Assembly (NCBI RefSeq): GCF_003385115.1
Contig: NZ_QUNI01000014.1
Coordinates: 41,510-105,509, forward strand
From: Flavobacterium aquicola
Lineage (GTDB): Bacteria; Bacteroidota; Bacteroidia; Flavobacteriales; Flavobacteriaceae
Length of the DNA: 64,000 nt
Reading direction: 5' to 3'
Each line of letters starts with the position of its first letter. Position 1 is the stretch's first letter. Position numbers and translations under genes: made by a program. The notes beneath the pieces are model-generated. The model was not told where the DNA came from and ran no database searches. It saw nothing but the letters and a program-made list of their open reading frames with translations. Shown in pieces: positions 16,323 to 24,740 of this stretch.

Positions 16323-18440
16323 TTATTTTGGCAATGCTGTGAATCCCATGTTATAAAGGGTGAAGGCCTGAATGTCGCAGCTTTCCTGAATGGTTGCTGC
16401 CAGTGATTTTCCTGCTCCGTGGCCTGCGTTAATATCGATTCGGATTAAAACCGGGTTGGTTCCTGACTGTTTTTCCTGTAACTCAGCAGCGAATTTGAAA
16501 CTGTGCGCCGGAACTACCCTGTCGTCGTGATCGCCCGTCGTAACCATAGTCGCGGGATACTGCACGCCCGATTTTACATTGGCAACCGGTGAATATCCTT
16601 TGATGTATTCGAACATTTCTTTGCTGTCTGCTGAGGTTCCGTAATCGAAAGCCCAGCCAGCGCCTGAGGTAAAGGTGTGGTAGCGCAGCATGTCCATCAC
16701 GCCCACGGCCGGCAGGGCGACTTTCATCAAATCGGGACGCTGTGTCATGACAGCTCCTACCAATAATCCGCCGTTGGATCCGCCGCGAATGGCAAGGAAA
16801 CTGGAAGAAGTATATTTTTTAGCAATCAGATATTCAGCTGCAGCGATAAAATCATCAAAGACATTTTGTTTCTGCATTTTGGTCCCTGCATCGTGCCATT
16901 TTTTGCCGTATTCCCCGCCACCGCGAAGATTGGCAACTGCATAAATTCCGCCGTTTTCCATCCAGACTGCATTGGAAACGCTAAAAGCAGGCGTCAAGCT
17001 AACGTTGAAACCGCCGTAACCATAAAGGATTGTTGGATTCTTTCCGTCAAGTTTCAGCCCTTTTTTGTGAGTGATGATCATTGGGATTTTTGTACCGTCC
17101 TTAGAAGTGTAAAAAACTTGGGATGAAACATAATTTTCGCTTTTGAAATCTACTTTTGGTTTATCATAAACTGCCGATTTTCCAGATTTTGGTTCGAATG
17201 AATAAATCGTTCCCGCTGTTACGTAATTGGTAAACGAATAATAAAGTGTTTTTTCTTCTTTTTTACTGCCAAATCCTGAAGCTGTTCCTAATCCTGGCAA
17301 TTGAATTTCGCGTACTAATTTGCCCGTGTAATCGTATTGCTTGACAATCGAAACGGCATCTTTCATATAATTGGCAAAAATGTAGCCGGCACCCGTGGTT
17401 GGTGTCAAAACATTTTCGGTTTCGGGAATTACGTCTTTCCAGTTTTCGGGTTTTGGACTGCTGAAATCCACACTCACGATACGTTTGTTGGGCGCATTCC
17501 AATCGGTTTCTATGAACAATTTACTGCCTTCGGTTTCTATAATACTGCTGTCGCTATTGAAATTATCAACTATCGTTACAATAGGGCTGTCAGGCTTGGT
17601 CAAATCCTGAATGTAAAGTTCGTTTCCATAAGTCGCATTAGACGCCGTGATTACCAAATAATGATTGTCTTCGGTAACATAACCGCCTACATAACGGCGT
17701 TTTTGGTCTGCGCCAAAAATAACCTGATCGTCTTTTTGCGGCGTGCCTAATTTGTGGTAATATAATTTGTGCTGATCGGTTTTGGCCGACAGTTCGCTTC
17801 CTTTTGGCTTGTCATAACTGGAGTAATAAAATCCTTCATTTCCTTTCCAGGACACACCGCTAAATTTGATATCGACCAAAGTATCTTCCAGTTTTTTGAA
17901 ACTGAAAACATCGATCAGAATTACTTTTCTCCAGTCGCTTCCGCCCTCAGAAATGGAGTAAGCTACTTTCGAACCGTCTTCGGAAAAATTTACGCCGCCC
18001 AATGAAGTGGTTCCTAATTTTGAAAAAGTATTTGGATCCAAGAAGATTTCTTCTTTGCCTTTGGCATCTTTGCGATATAAAACCGACTGGTTTTGTCTTC
18101 CGTTGTTTTTGTAATAATAGATGAAATTCCCTTCCTTGAATGGAGCGCTTATTTTTTCGTAGTTCCAAAGTTTCTCGAGCCTTGATTTCAAAGCTTCTCT
18201 AAAAGAGATTTTGGACAGATAATCATAAGTAACTTTGTTCTGTTCTTTTACCCAAGCAGCAGTTTCGGCTGATCTGTCGTCTTCGAGCCAGCGGTACGGA
18301 TCACTTACTTTGGTATCAAAATACACATCGACTGTTTCGCCTTTTGCTGTTTTGGGATACGTTATTGGAGTTGATTTTTGGGTCTGCCCCAAAGAAGCCA
18401 TTGAAGTTGATACAGCCATCAGAAATAGGATTTTTTTCAT
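16323..18440 (-). CDS. Prolyl oligopeptidase (S9A), exported
   Basis: A 705-residue serine peptidase that cleaves after proline in short peptides, probably in the periplasm (signal peptide about residues 1-19, MKKILFLMAVSTSMASLGQ). The N-terminal part begins DPYRWLEDDRSAETAAWV, the propeller follows, and the hydrolase domain holds the triad: Ser555 in RGGSNGGLL, Asp640 in GDHDDRVV, His674 in NAGHGAGK. Length and triad spacing match the well-known 705-residue enzyme from Elizabethkingia (Flavobacterium) meningoseptica. It appears monocistronic. Confidence 0.95.
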   Translation of the reverse strand: MKKILFLMAVSTSMASLGQTQKSTPITYPKTAKGETVDVYFDTKVSDPYRWLEDDRSAETAAWVKEQNKVTYDYLSKISFREALKSRLEKLWNYEKISAPFKEGNFIYYYKNNGRQNQSVLYRKDAKGKEEIFLDPNTFSKLGTTSLGGVNFSEDGSKVAYSISEGGSDWRKVILIDVFSFKKLEDTLVDIKFSGVSWKGNEGFYYSSYDKPKGSELSAKTDQHKLYYHKLGTPQKDDQVIFGADQKRRYVGGYVTEDNHYLVITASNATYGNELYIQDLTKPDSPIVTIVDNFNSDSSIIETEGSKLFIETDWNAPNKRIVSVDFSSPKPENWKDVIPETENVLTPTTGAGYIFANYMKDAVSIVKQYDYTGKLVREIQLPGLGTASGFGSKKEEKTLYYSFTNYVTAGTIYSFEPKSGKSAVYDKPKVDFKSENYVSSQVFYTSKDGTKIPMIITHKKGLKLDGKNPTILYGYGGFNVSLTPAFSVSNAVWMENGGIYAVANLRGGGEYGKKWHDAGTKMQKQNVFDDFIAAAEYLIAKKYTSSSFLAIRGGSNGGLLVGAVMTQRPDLMKVALPAVGVMDMLRYHTFTSGAGWAFDYGTSADSKEMFEYIKGYSPVANVKSGVQYPATMVTTGDHDDRVVPAHSFKFAAELQEKQSGTNPVLIRIDINAGHGAGKSLAATIQESCDIQAFTLYNMGFTALPK

Positions 18441-18592
18441 TTTAAAATTAGGTTAAGTACCTAACAAAATAAGGGAAGTTTTTTGAGAAATTAAAGCTAA
18501 AAATTCATTTTAACTTAATAAAAACTAAAATTTATAGACAACAGGAATGTTTTACTGAAGATATTACAGGCTTTTGTTTTTCAAGAAAGGGT

Positions 18593-18620
18593 ATAAAAAA
18601 ACCCAAACAATGTTTGGGTT
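18593..18620 (-). terminator. Terminator after tRNA-like remnant (copy 1)
   Basis: Stem AACCCAAACA / TGTTTGGGTT followed on the minus strand by a T-run. The same kind of hairpin follows the intact tRNA-Gly, suggesting duplication of tRNA plus terminator. Confidence 0.75.
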
Positions 18621-18626
18621 AATGTG

Positions 18627-18683
18627 TGGAGAATACCGGATTCGAACCGGTCACCTTCCCGATTGTCATCGGGACACTCTAGC
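18627..18683 (-). pseudogene. tRNA-Gly 3' fragment with replaced anticodon arm
   Basis: The minus strand matches the intact tRNA-Gly from the end of the D-arm (GCTAGAG) to the discriminator base, including GGTGACCGGTTCGAATCC and the 3' acceptor strand. The anticodon arm is replaced by TCCCGAT-GACA-ATCGGGA. The 5' acceptor strand and most of the D-arm are missing, so it cannot form a tRNA by itself. Its left part overlaps the stop codon of the GIY-YIG gene. Confidence 0.7.
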
Positions 18684-18927
18684 TCTTATTTGAAATCAAA
18701 CTTTCAATATATTTTCTGCTCTTCATTTTTTTGATTTGTAATTCCCTTTGACAAGCCTCACTTCTGGTATCAAAAGTTTCAAAATATTTCAATTCCCAAT
18801 CTTTAGCAACTTTTGTGTATTTACTTCTGCTATTCAAATGATCTTGAAGACGCTGAGTAACATCCTGACAAGAACCTATGTAATATTTATTAAGAATTGC
18901 GGAGTAAATAATATAAGTATAAAACAT
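18679..18927 (-). CDS. GIY-YIG domain protein
   Basis: An 82-residue single-domain GIY-YIG nuclease-like protein: YTYIIYSAILNKYYIGSCQD (GIY...YIG), then Arg in VTQRLQDHLNSRSK and Glu in EACQRELQIKKMKSRKYIESLI. Such small proteins are common in Bacteroidota and the cellular role is unclear. Here it sits between an intact tRNA-Gly and a tRNA 3' fragment; its last codons run into the fragment. The arrangement resembles a mobile or homing gene carried next to tRNAs, which is inference. Confidence 0.85.
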   Translation of the reverse strand: MFYTYIIYSAILNKYYIGSCQDVTQRLQDHLNSRSKYTKVAKDWELKYFETFDTRSEACQRELQIKKMKSRKYIESLISNKS

Positions 18928-18983
18928 AGATGTTGGTTTAAATTTCTTTCAAAAAACAAACCAAAATACAAATAAAATTTAAG

Positions 18984-19016
18984 CAAAAAAAAGACCCAAA
19001 TATTGTTTGAGTCTTT
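18984..19016 (-). terminator. Terminator of tRNA-Gly
   Basis: Imperfect stem AAGACCCAAA / TTTGAGTCTT directly after the tRNA on the minus strand, followed by a T-run. Confidence 0.7.
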
Positions 19017-19018
19017 TG

Positions 19019-19092
19019 TGGAGAATACCGGATTCGAACCGGTCACCTCTTGCCTGCCAGGCAAGCGCTCTAGCCAAATGAGCTAATCCCCC
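19019..19092 (-). tRNA. tRNA-Gly (anticodon GCC)
   Basis: A complete cloverleaf on the minus strand: acceptor GGGGGAT with ATTCTCC, D-arm GCTC...GAGC, anticodon stem CTTGC / GCAAG with loop CTGCCAG (anticodon GCC), and T-arm CCGG-TTCGAAT-CCGG. The 3' CCA is not encoded. Confidence 0.95.
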
Positions 19093-19115
19093 AATATTTA
19101 TTTTATTTCTGAACA

Positions 19116-19167
19116 GGTAACCTTCCCGATCCAATCGGGACACTCTAGCCAAATGAGCTAATCCCCC
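19116..19167 (-). pseudogene. tRNA-Gly 5' fragment with replaced anticodon arm
   Basis: The minus strand starts with the same GGGGGATTAGCTC acceptor and D-arm as tRNA-Gly, but the anticodon arm is TCCCGAT-TGG-ATCGGGA and the sequence loses similarity in the T-arm (AGGTTACC then TGTTC). It lies 23 nt upstream of the intact tRNA-Gly. With the 3' fragment at 18627-18683 it would make one complete variant tRNA, apart from the overlap. Confidence 0.65.
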
Positions 19168-19274
19168 GATCGATGGCGCAAATATAACATATAAAAATAA
19201 GAATATGCAAATTTCAAAAAGACTATTATTCAAATCTAACTGTGCATTTGCAGTGAACGATTTAATTAGCCACA

Positions 19275-19370
19275 GATGACACGGATAAAACAGATTATCA
19301 CAGATTTCGGTACAAATTTTTAATGCATCAAATAAATAAATCCGCCTTAATCTGTTTTATCTGTGTCATC
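19275..19370. repeat. Inverted repeat of the 'GATGACACGGAT' family
   Basis: Left arm 19275-19297 and right arm 19348-19370 are reverse complements at 22 of 23 positions (left arm begins GATGACACGGATAAAACAG). A single related half copy occurs at 15982-16000. The region 19168-19468 holds nothing else recognisable. Confidence 0.7.
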
Positions 19371-19468
19371 CGTGTTCCATTTTACAATTTGGACATATTG
19401 CTGTGCAAATCCAAAAATAATACCATTTGCTTCGGTTACTTTTTTAACTTTACATCAAAATACACCTT

Positions 19469-20227
19469 ATGCTGCCATCTGATAAAAACGGAACACTCTT
19501 AACAGTCATCGAAAACAAAATAGCTACAGTGCAGTTTGGACATCCCGCGAGTAACTCTTTTCCCAGAGTATTACTGGACCGATTGACAAATGAGCTTACT
19601 TATTTGAGCGATAACGAAGAAGTTTCGGTGATTATTTTGAAAAGCGAAGGAACAAGTACTTTTTGCGCGGGAGCCTCTTTTGACGAATTATTAGCAGTCA
19701 GCACGCTTGAAGAAGGAACCCGTTTTTTTTCTGGTTTTGCCAATTTGATTAATGCAATGCGTTCCTGCAAAAAAATAATTATAGGACGCATTCAAGGTAA
19801 GGCTGTTGGCGGAGGCGTTGGTATTATTGCTGCCTGCGATTATGCTTTGGCGAATCTGGAAAGCAGTATTAAATTATCCGAATTAGCAATTGGTATTGGG
19901 CCTTTTGTGATAGAACCTGCCGTAAGCAGAAAGATAGGAAAAACGGCAATGTCCGAAATGACTTTATCCGCACACGAATGGAAAACAGCTTCTTGGGCTT
20001 TACAAAAAGGATTATATTCTAAAGTTCTGGAAACAAAAGAAGAACTTGACTTGGAAGTTGACGTTTTCTCCAAAAAACTGGCGGGTTACAATCCAGAAGC
20101 TCTTTCTGAAATGAAAAAAATATTTTGGGAAGGAACAGCACATTGGGACAAATTATTAAAAGAAAGAGCCTCAATTTCCGGCAGATTAGTCCTCTCCGAT
20201 TTTACAAAAAATGCTTTAATTAAATAA
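19469..20227 (+). CDS. Enoyl-CoA hydratase/isomerase family protein
   Basis: A 252-residue crotonase-fold protein. The substrate-binding and oxyanion segments are recognisable: STFCAGASFDELLAV (about 64-78) and RIQGKAVGGGVGIIAACDYALA (about 107-128). It should act on an acyl-CoA thioester, but the catalytic acids are not clear enough to choose a substrate; in flavobacteria such proteins are often called methylglutaconyl-CoA hydratase-like. It is followed at once by a small membrane ORF. Confidence 0.87.
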   Translation: MLPSDKNGTLLTVIENKIATVQFGHPASNSFPRVLLDRLTNELTYLSDNEEVSVIILKSEGTSTFCAGASFDELLAVSTLEEGTRFFSGFANLINAMRSCKKIIIGRIQGKAVGGGVGIIAACDYALANLESSIKLSELAIGIGPFVIEPAVSRKIGKTAMSEMTLSAHEWKTASWALQKGLYSKVLETKEELDLEVDVFSKKLAGYNPEALSEMKKIFWEGTAHWDKLLKERASISGRLVLSDFTKNALIK

Positions 20228-20229
20228 AA

Positions 20230-20400
20230 ATGACAGCCGTAATTCTATTGCTTCAAAAGGTAAATGTTGAAGAAAAAATTAAAAATGCTCCAGATGCAGG
20301 CTATCAGATAGGCGTTCTTATTGGCTCGTACCTGCCATTTGTGATTTTGGTTTTATTGGCTTATTGGACGTATCATCGAGCCAAAAATAGAAAAGAGTAA
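20230..20400 (+). CDS. Small single-helix membrane protein
   Basis: A 56-residue ORF starting 2 nt after the stop of the enoyl-CoA hydratase gene. It has one clear hydrophobic helix (GVLIGSYLPFVILVLLAYWTY) followed by a short basic tail (HRAKNRKE), so it is probably an inner-membrane protein with the C-terminus inside. Tight spacing implies co-transcription. No function is recognised. Confidence 0.65.
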   Translation: MTAVILLLQKVNVEEKIKNAPDAGYQIGVLIGSYLPFVILVLLAYWTYHRAKNRKE

Positions 20401-20422
20401 TTCATCCCAAACCGCTTCTCTT

Positions 20423-21427
20423 TTGAAAAAAACAATTCTTTTTGGCATCCTATTCTGTCTCTTTATTTCCTGTCAGCATCAGGAAGAGCCTGCAATTTCC
20501 TTTTATTATTGGAAAACCATTTTTAGGCTTTCGCCAAAAGAAAAAAATACACTGACCGACAATCAGGTCAAGCGGATTTACATTCGGTATTTTGATATTG
20601 ATTTGATCGGGCAAAGCCAAAAACCATTTCCAAGAACTCCAATTCGTTTTGAGGATTCAGCTTCTAGCTTTGAAATTATTCCAGTGGTGTATATAAAAAA
20701 CAAAGTGATGCTGGACAAAAATTTAAATGTGATTGATTTGGCTCAAAAAACAGACAGTTTCATAAAGCAGATTAATTCCAAAAACAATATTTCAGTTCAG
20801 GAAATCCAGATCGATTGTGACTGGACGCTGGAAAGCAAAGACAATTATTTACGATTTATTGACGCTTTCAAGAAAATTTCCAGCAAAAAACTCTCTGCTA
20901 CTATACGATTACATCAGATAAAATATTTCGAAAAAACCAAAATCCCAAACGTAGAGCGAGGCGTTCTGATGTATTACAATATGGGTAAAATAGCTTCTGA
21001 TTCCCTGAATTCAATCTACGACAGAAACATCGCAAAACGCTATTTATCGAGTCTGCAAAATTATCCATTGCCCATAAACATTGCCCTGCCTATTTATTCT
21101 TGGGGAGTTCACATTCGGGACGGAAAAATAATTGGTCTTAGAAACAAAATTGATGTCAATAAACTAAAAAATAACAATAGTTTTGTTTCTACAAAAGAGA
21201 ATTGGTTTACCGTAAAAAAATCCATTTTTGCAGAAGGTGTTTTTTACAAGGAAAACGATCAATTGAAAATAGAATCCATATCCAAAGATGATTTGCTCGA
21301 AATGGCAGATGATCTGGAAGAAAATACAATTCAAAATCCGAAGGAAATAATCTTTTATGATTTAGACGAATTCAATTTAAAAAACTATGAAAAAGACCTT
21401 TTTAAAGAAGTTATTGATTGCTTTTAG
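20423..21427 (+). CDS. Unidentified lipoprotein, possible TIM-barrel fold
   Basis: A 334-residue protein starting at TTG (20423). A lipoprotein signal is clear (LFGILFCLFISCQHQ, lipobox Cys at 17). The rest looks like a glycosidase-type alpha/beta barrel: VKRIYIRYFDIDL, VQEIQIDCDWTLESKDNYLRFIDAF, KKLSATIRLHQI, GVLMYYNMGK, PINIALPIYSWGV. The repeated strand-end motifs suggest a sugar-processing or sugar-binding barrel. It overlaps the following gene by 41 nt in another frame, so they are coupled. Specific function unknown. Confidence 0.75.
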   Translation: MKKTILFGILFCLFISCQHQEEPAISFYYWKTIFRLSPKEKNTLTDNQVKRIYIRYFDIDLIGQSQKPFPRTPIRFEDSASSFEIIPVVYIKNKVMLDKNLNVIDLAQKTDSFIKQINSKNNISVQEIQIDCDWTLESKDNYLRFIDAFKKISSKKLSATIRLHQIKYFEKTKIPNVERGVLMYYNMGKIASDSLNSIYDRNIAKRYLSSLQNYPLPINIALPIYSWGVHIRDGKIIGLRNKIDVNKLKNNNSFVSTKENWFTVKKSIFAEGVFYKENDQLKIESISKDDLLEMADDLEENTIQNPKEIIFYDLDEFNLKNYEKDLFKEVIDCF

Positions 21428-23648
21428 TGCTCTGACACTTTTAGTTTACGGAACTATTTACGCCTGTTCGGATGGTGATTGGGGATGGTCATTCGACTCC
21501 AATTTTACTCCTGAAACTTTTGTAGACAAGTCTTATTCCCCTCTGTTTTTATCCTCCGATGTTTTTTACGGAATAGGTTTCGATACCGAACATCTTACCA
21601 GATTTAACAGCGAAAATATCAAAGACTGGTCAGTTTATCTGGAAGACCGAATCAGCGAAAAAGACTTAACATTTTTCCTGACCGATTCCAGCAGTGCGGA
21701 TGTTTCCAATTTGTATATGTATTACAAAAAAGGAAAGCCAAATAAAACATCTGAAAAATGGAGCAAAAAAATAAAGTTAGATGATGCCAAAACCAAGGAC
21801 TTTCTATTCTTTTTAAATGATGCCCAAACAGTTGAAACTTATTCTACACAGCGATTTGATTCTTGGAGTTATGACGAAACTATAAAAAACCAAGTCATCT
21901 CCGACCCAAAATGGATTAAAACATTGGAACAAAAATACAACGACACCAAAGATCCTTTCATAAAAAACAGATATTGGTTTTTGACTGTAAAAGCTGATTT
22001 TTACAGTGACAAACCTGCAAACGGAATTACTTTCTTTAATCAAACCGAGAAATCTGTTCCAAAAAACACTTTGTATTACAGAGCATTAGCCTATTTGGCT
22101 GGAATTGAATACAGGCAGAAAAATTATGCCAAATCTAATTATCTGTACAGCAAAGTATTCGATAAATGTCCTGCAATGCGTGTGGTTTCGGCCTATTGTT
22201 TTCATCCTAAGGAGGAAAAAGACTGGAAAGAATCTTTAAAAATGGCTAAAAACGATGAAGAAAAAGCTGCGCTTTGGGCATTACAAGGATATTATAATGA
22301 CGAAGAAAAAGCCATTGCTGAAATCTATAAGGTAGAGCCAAAAAGCCCGCATATCGATTATTTATTAACCCGATTAATCAACAATCAGGAAAACAAAATT
22401 GATAAATCTTTCAAAGACAAAACTGTACTTCAAAACAAAAAAACAACCAAAGACAGCATTCGTAAATCAACTATTAATTTGGTTACCAAAATTGCACAGT
22501 CCAATAAAACTGCACAGCCGTATTTATGGAATATTGCAGCAGGTTATCTAGAAACTTTAAATGGAAATTTCAAACAAGCCGACAAAGATTTTGATGAAGC
22601 CGAAAACAAAATGCCAAAAACACCTTTAGCAGTTAGTCAGGTCCGCTTGCTAAAATTAGTCAACAACCTCAGCAAAATAGATCAGTTAACTCCCGAAAAC
22701 GAAAAAACAATACTTAGCGATTTATCTTGGCTGTATCAGGAACTGCCTAAAAACCCGATTGATAATTTCCGTTACGAAAATGCTACGGCTTGGAGCCAAA
22801 ACTATTTGGCAGCATTATACCGTTCACAAAAAAATACGGTAATGGCTGAGATTTTTAACCATGATTCTGGTTTTTATGACAATGAAAAACAGCTGCTCGA
22901 CATGAAGGCTTTTTTATCAAAAACCAACAAAACCGAAATCGAAAAAATTGGTGCTTCTATCTATACTGTAAAACTGGCTGACATTAATTATTTTCAGGCG
23001 GTCAAAGCCACTTTCGAGAACAAAATTCCCGAGGCTATCGCTTTCATGAAACAATCGGATAAACTCCAAAACACTGTTTTTTATGGAAATCCATTCCTTG
23101 GAAATATCAAAGACTGCCACGACTGCGATCATCAAGCACCTCAGAAAAAGAAATACACCATGTTGGATTTTCTTACGATTATTCAGAAAATGCAGGATAA
23201 TATTGCCAAACAAAGTGATGTCTACACAAACAGTGGAATACTCGGAAATGCTTTTTACAACATCACGCATTTTGGCAACGGCCGTGTATTTCATGAAGGA
23301 AATATTGCCGGATATGGCTCCAGTCCTGATTATTTTAGAGCCCCGATCAGCAATATGATTACCAACTGCTCTTTGGCGAAAACCTACTATCAAAAAGCAT
23401 TTGCATCGGCCAAAAACAGCGAGCAAAAAGCCAAAACCCAATACATGATTGCCAAATGCGAGCGTAACGATTATTATAACAAAAAGTATTATTCGCTCAA
23501 TTTATCAACTTGGGACATTCAGGACGACCAGACCAATTTTATTGCTTGGCAAGGCTTTAAAAACATAAAAGCAAATTACTCTAAGACCAAATATTATAAG
23601 GAAATCATCAACGAATGCGGGTATTTCAAGACCTATGTTCAAAAATAG
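21387..23648 (+). CDS. Large unidentified exported protein with TPR-like repeats
   Basis: A 753-residue protein with a signal or anchor (residues 8-27) and a Cys directly after it (YACSDGDWGW). The mature part is rich in helical pairs of the TPR/SEL1 kind (YYRALAYLAGIEYRQKNYAKSNYLYSKVF; LWNIAAGYLETLNGNFKQADKDFDEAE). A CDHDC-like segment (IKDCHDCDHQAP, near residue 570) could bind metal. It overlaps the upstream lipoprotein gene by 41 nt and probably works with it at the cell envelope. No family name can be given. Confidence 0.78.
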   Translation: MKKTFLKKLLIAFSALTLLVYGTIYACSDGDWGWSFDSNFTPETFVDKSYSPLFLSSDVFYGIGFDTEHLTRFNSENIKDWSVYLEDRISEKDLTFFLTDSSSADVSNLYMYYKKGKPNKTSEKWSKKIKLDDAKTKDFLFFLNDAQTVETYSTQRFDSWSYDETIKNQVISDPKWIKTLEQKYNDTKDPFIKNRYWFLTVKADFYSDKPANGITFFNQTEKSVPKNTLYYRALAYLAGIEYRQKNYAKSNYLYSKVFDKCPAMRVVSAYCFHPKEEKDWKESLKMAKNDEEKAALWALQGYYNDEEKAIAEIYKVEPKSPHIDYLLTRLINNQENKIDKSFKDKTVLQNKKTTKDSIRKSTINLVTKIAQSNKTAQPYLWNIAAGYLETLNGNFKQADKDFDEAENKMPKTPLAVSQVRLLKLVNNLSKIDQLTPENEKTILSDLSWLYQELPKNPIDNFRYENATAWSQNYLAALYRSQKNTVMAEIFNHDSGFYDNEKQLLDMKAFLSKTNKTEIEKIGASIYTVKLADINYFQAVKATFENKIPEAIAFMKQSDKLQNTVFYGNPFLGNIKDCHDCDHQAPQKKKYTMLDFLTIIQKMQDNIAKQSDVYTNSGILGNAFYNITHFGNGRVFHEGNIAGYGSSPDYFRAPISNMITNCSLAKTYYQKAFASAKNSEQKAKTQYMIAKCERNDYYNKKYYSLNLSTWDIQDDQTNFIAWQGFKNIKANYSKTKYYKEIINECGYFKTYVQK

Positions 23649-23664
23649 ATTTGAATTGAATAGT

Positions 23665-23785
23665 ATTTGGGCGTGCCACCATCCCGATAAAAGGGCAAAA
23701 CTTTCTTTACGGTTATACGCCCTTTCATCGGGATGCTGTCGGGCTATCCGCGCTACTTCGGTAGCTAGCTCCTATCCCTCACGAA
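23665..23785. repeat. Intergenic 'TTTGGGCGTG' repeat with 17-bp hairpin
   Basis: Begins atttgggcgtg and contains arms CATCCCGATAAAAGGGC (23680-23696) and GCCCTTTCATCGGGATG (23719-23735), complementary at 16 of 17 positions, then a second short palindrome gctacttcggtagc. A fragment with the same start word occurs near 48741. Confidence 0.6.
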
Positions 23786-23835
23786 ATCTACAAGAACTTT
23801 ATAATAAGTGAGAAATTCTGTTTTTCATAACATCT

Positions 23836-23926
23836 CCTAACAGGTTTCCAAAACCTGTTAGGTGTAATTGATAATTTAATAAGACTTTCTGAATTAATAC
23901 CTAACAGGTCTTGGAGACCTTTTAGG
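23836..23926. repeat. Two palindromes of the CCTAACAGGT family
   Basis: CCTAACAGGTTT-CCA-AAACCTGTTAGG (23836-23862, perfect) and CCTAACAGGTCT-TGG-AGACCTTTTAGG (23900-23926, one mismatch), 64 bp apart between convergent genes; they may act as bidirectional terminators. Confidence 0.65.
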
Positions 23927-23933
23927 ATAAAAA

Positions 23934-24617
23934 TCAAGAGTGCGCCATCGCCATACAGATTATGCTGATCTTCGTTCCTGGAATTTTCAGTAACGCTTTG
24001 GAGCAGGCTTCAAGAGTGGCTCCCGTGGTGAGTACATCATCAATTAACAGATAATGTTTATTGGCATCTTTTTCAGAAAAAGAAACATCAAAAACAGTTT
24101 CGATTCCTTCCATTCTTCCCAAAAGGTTTTTCTTCGATTGTGTTTTGGAATATACTTTTCGCTTTAAAATGGAATCATTCAGAGGAATTTTAAAATTCTC
24201 TGACAAAGCCACCCCGAAATTTGTAACCTGATTATAACCCCGTTCTTTCATTCTTTTTTTGTGCAATGGCACCGGAATAATTGCATCCACATTATTCATT
24301 ATGGAATTGTCTTTCAAATCGGAGGCATACCATTCGCCCAAAAAACTGCCAATTTCTTCATGACCTTTGTATTTCAATCCATGAATCATTTCCTGTACCA
24401 TTCCTTTTTTATGGAAATATAAAAATGCCGAAGCATGTTCAACCTCAACCCTGCCGTAAAACTTTTTGAAAGCTTCATTTTCGGGATTTAAATGATGTTT
24501 AGTCAAAGGCAGTTCATGTCGGCAGACCGTACAGATTATGTATTCGTTACCACTTATAAATGATTTACAGCCGGCACAGACCTTTGGAAAAAACAGGTTG
24601 ATGAGAGAATTTAACAT
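23934..24617 (-). CDS. ComF-family phosphoribosyltransferase-like protein
   Basis: A 227-residue ComF/GntX-type protein linked in other bacteria to DNA uptake. It has an N-terminal zinc-binding segment (CAGCKSF...CTVCRHE), the middle signature IIPVPLHKKRMKERGYNQ, and the phosphoribosyl-binding loop YLLIDDVLTTGATLEACSK near the C-terminus. I start at MLNSLINLFFPKVCAGC (24617); a further 27 residues upstream in the ORF are not family-like and run into the divergent intergenic region. Confidence 0.9.
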   Translation of the reverse strand: MLNSLINLFFPKVCAGCKSFISGNEYIICTVCRHELPLTKHHLNPENEAFKKFYGRVEVEHASAFLYFHKKGMVQEMIHGLKYKGHEEIGSFLGEWYASDLKDNSIMNNVDAIIPVPLHKKRMKERGYNQVTNFGVALSENFKIPLNDSILKRKVYSKTQSKKNLLGRMEGIETVFDVSFSEKDANKHYLLIDDVLTTGATLEACSKALLKIPGTKISIICMAMAHS

Positions 24618-24740
24618 ATCGAACAGAATTTGTATTAGTTTTTTACTACAAAAATGCAAAATAATATGTTTAAACACACTAGATTTACACATAAACATTT
24701 ATTAAACAACACAATAAATTTAATTTCTCATCAGACAAAA

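Noticed and set aside
19116..19167. Functional tRNA-Pro (TGG in the loop)
   Set aside because: The loop has TGG in the right place, but the T-arm and 3' acceptor strand are missing and the body is tRNA-Gly-like.
18876..19233. Two ORFs on the minus strand across the tRNA region
   Set aside because: They translate the tRNA-Gly and its fragments (GGLAHLARAL... type peptides), a well-known artefact.
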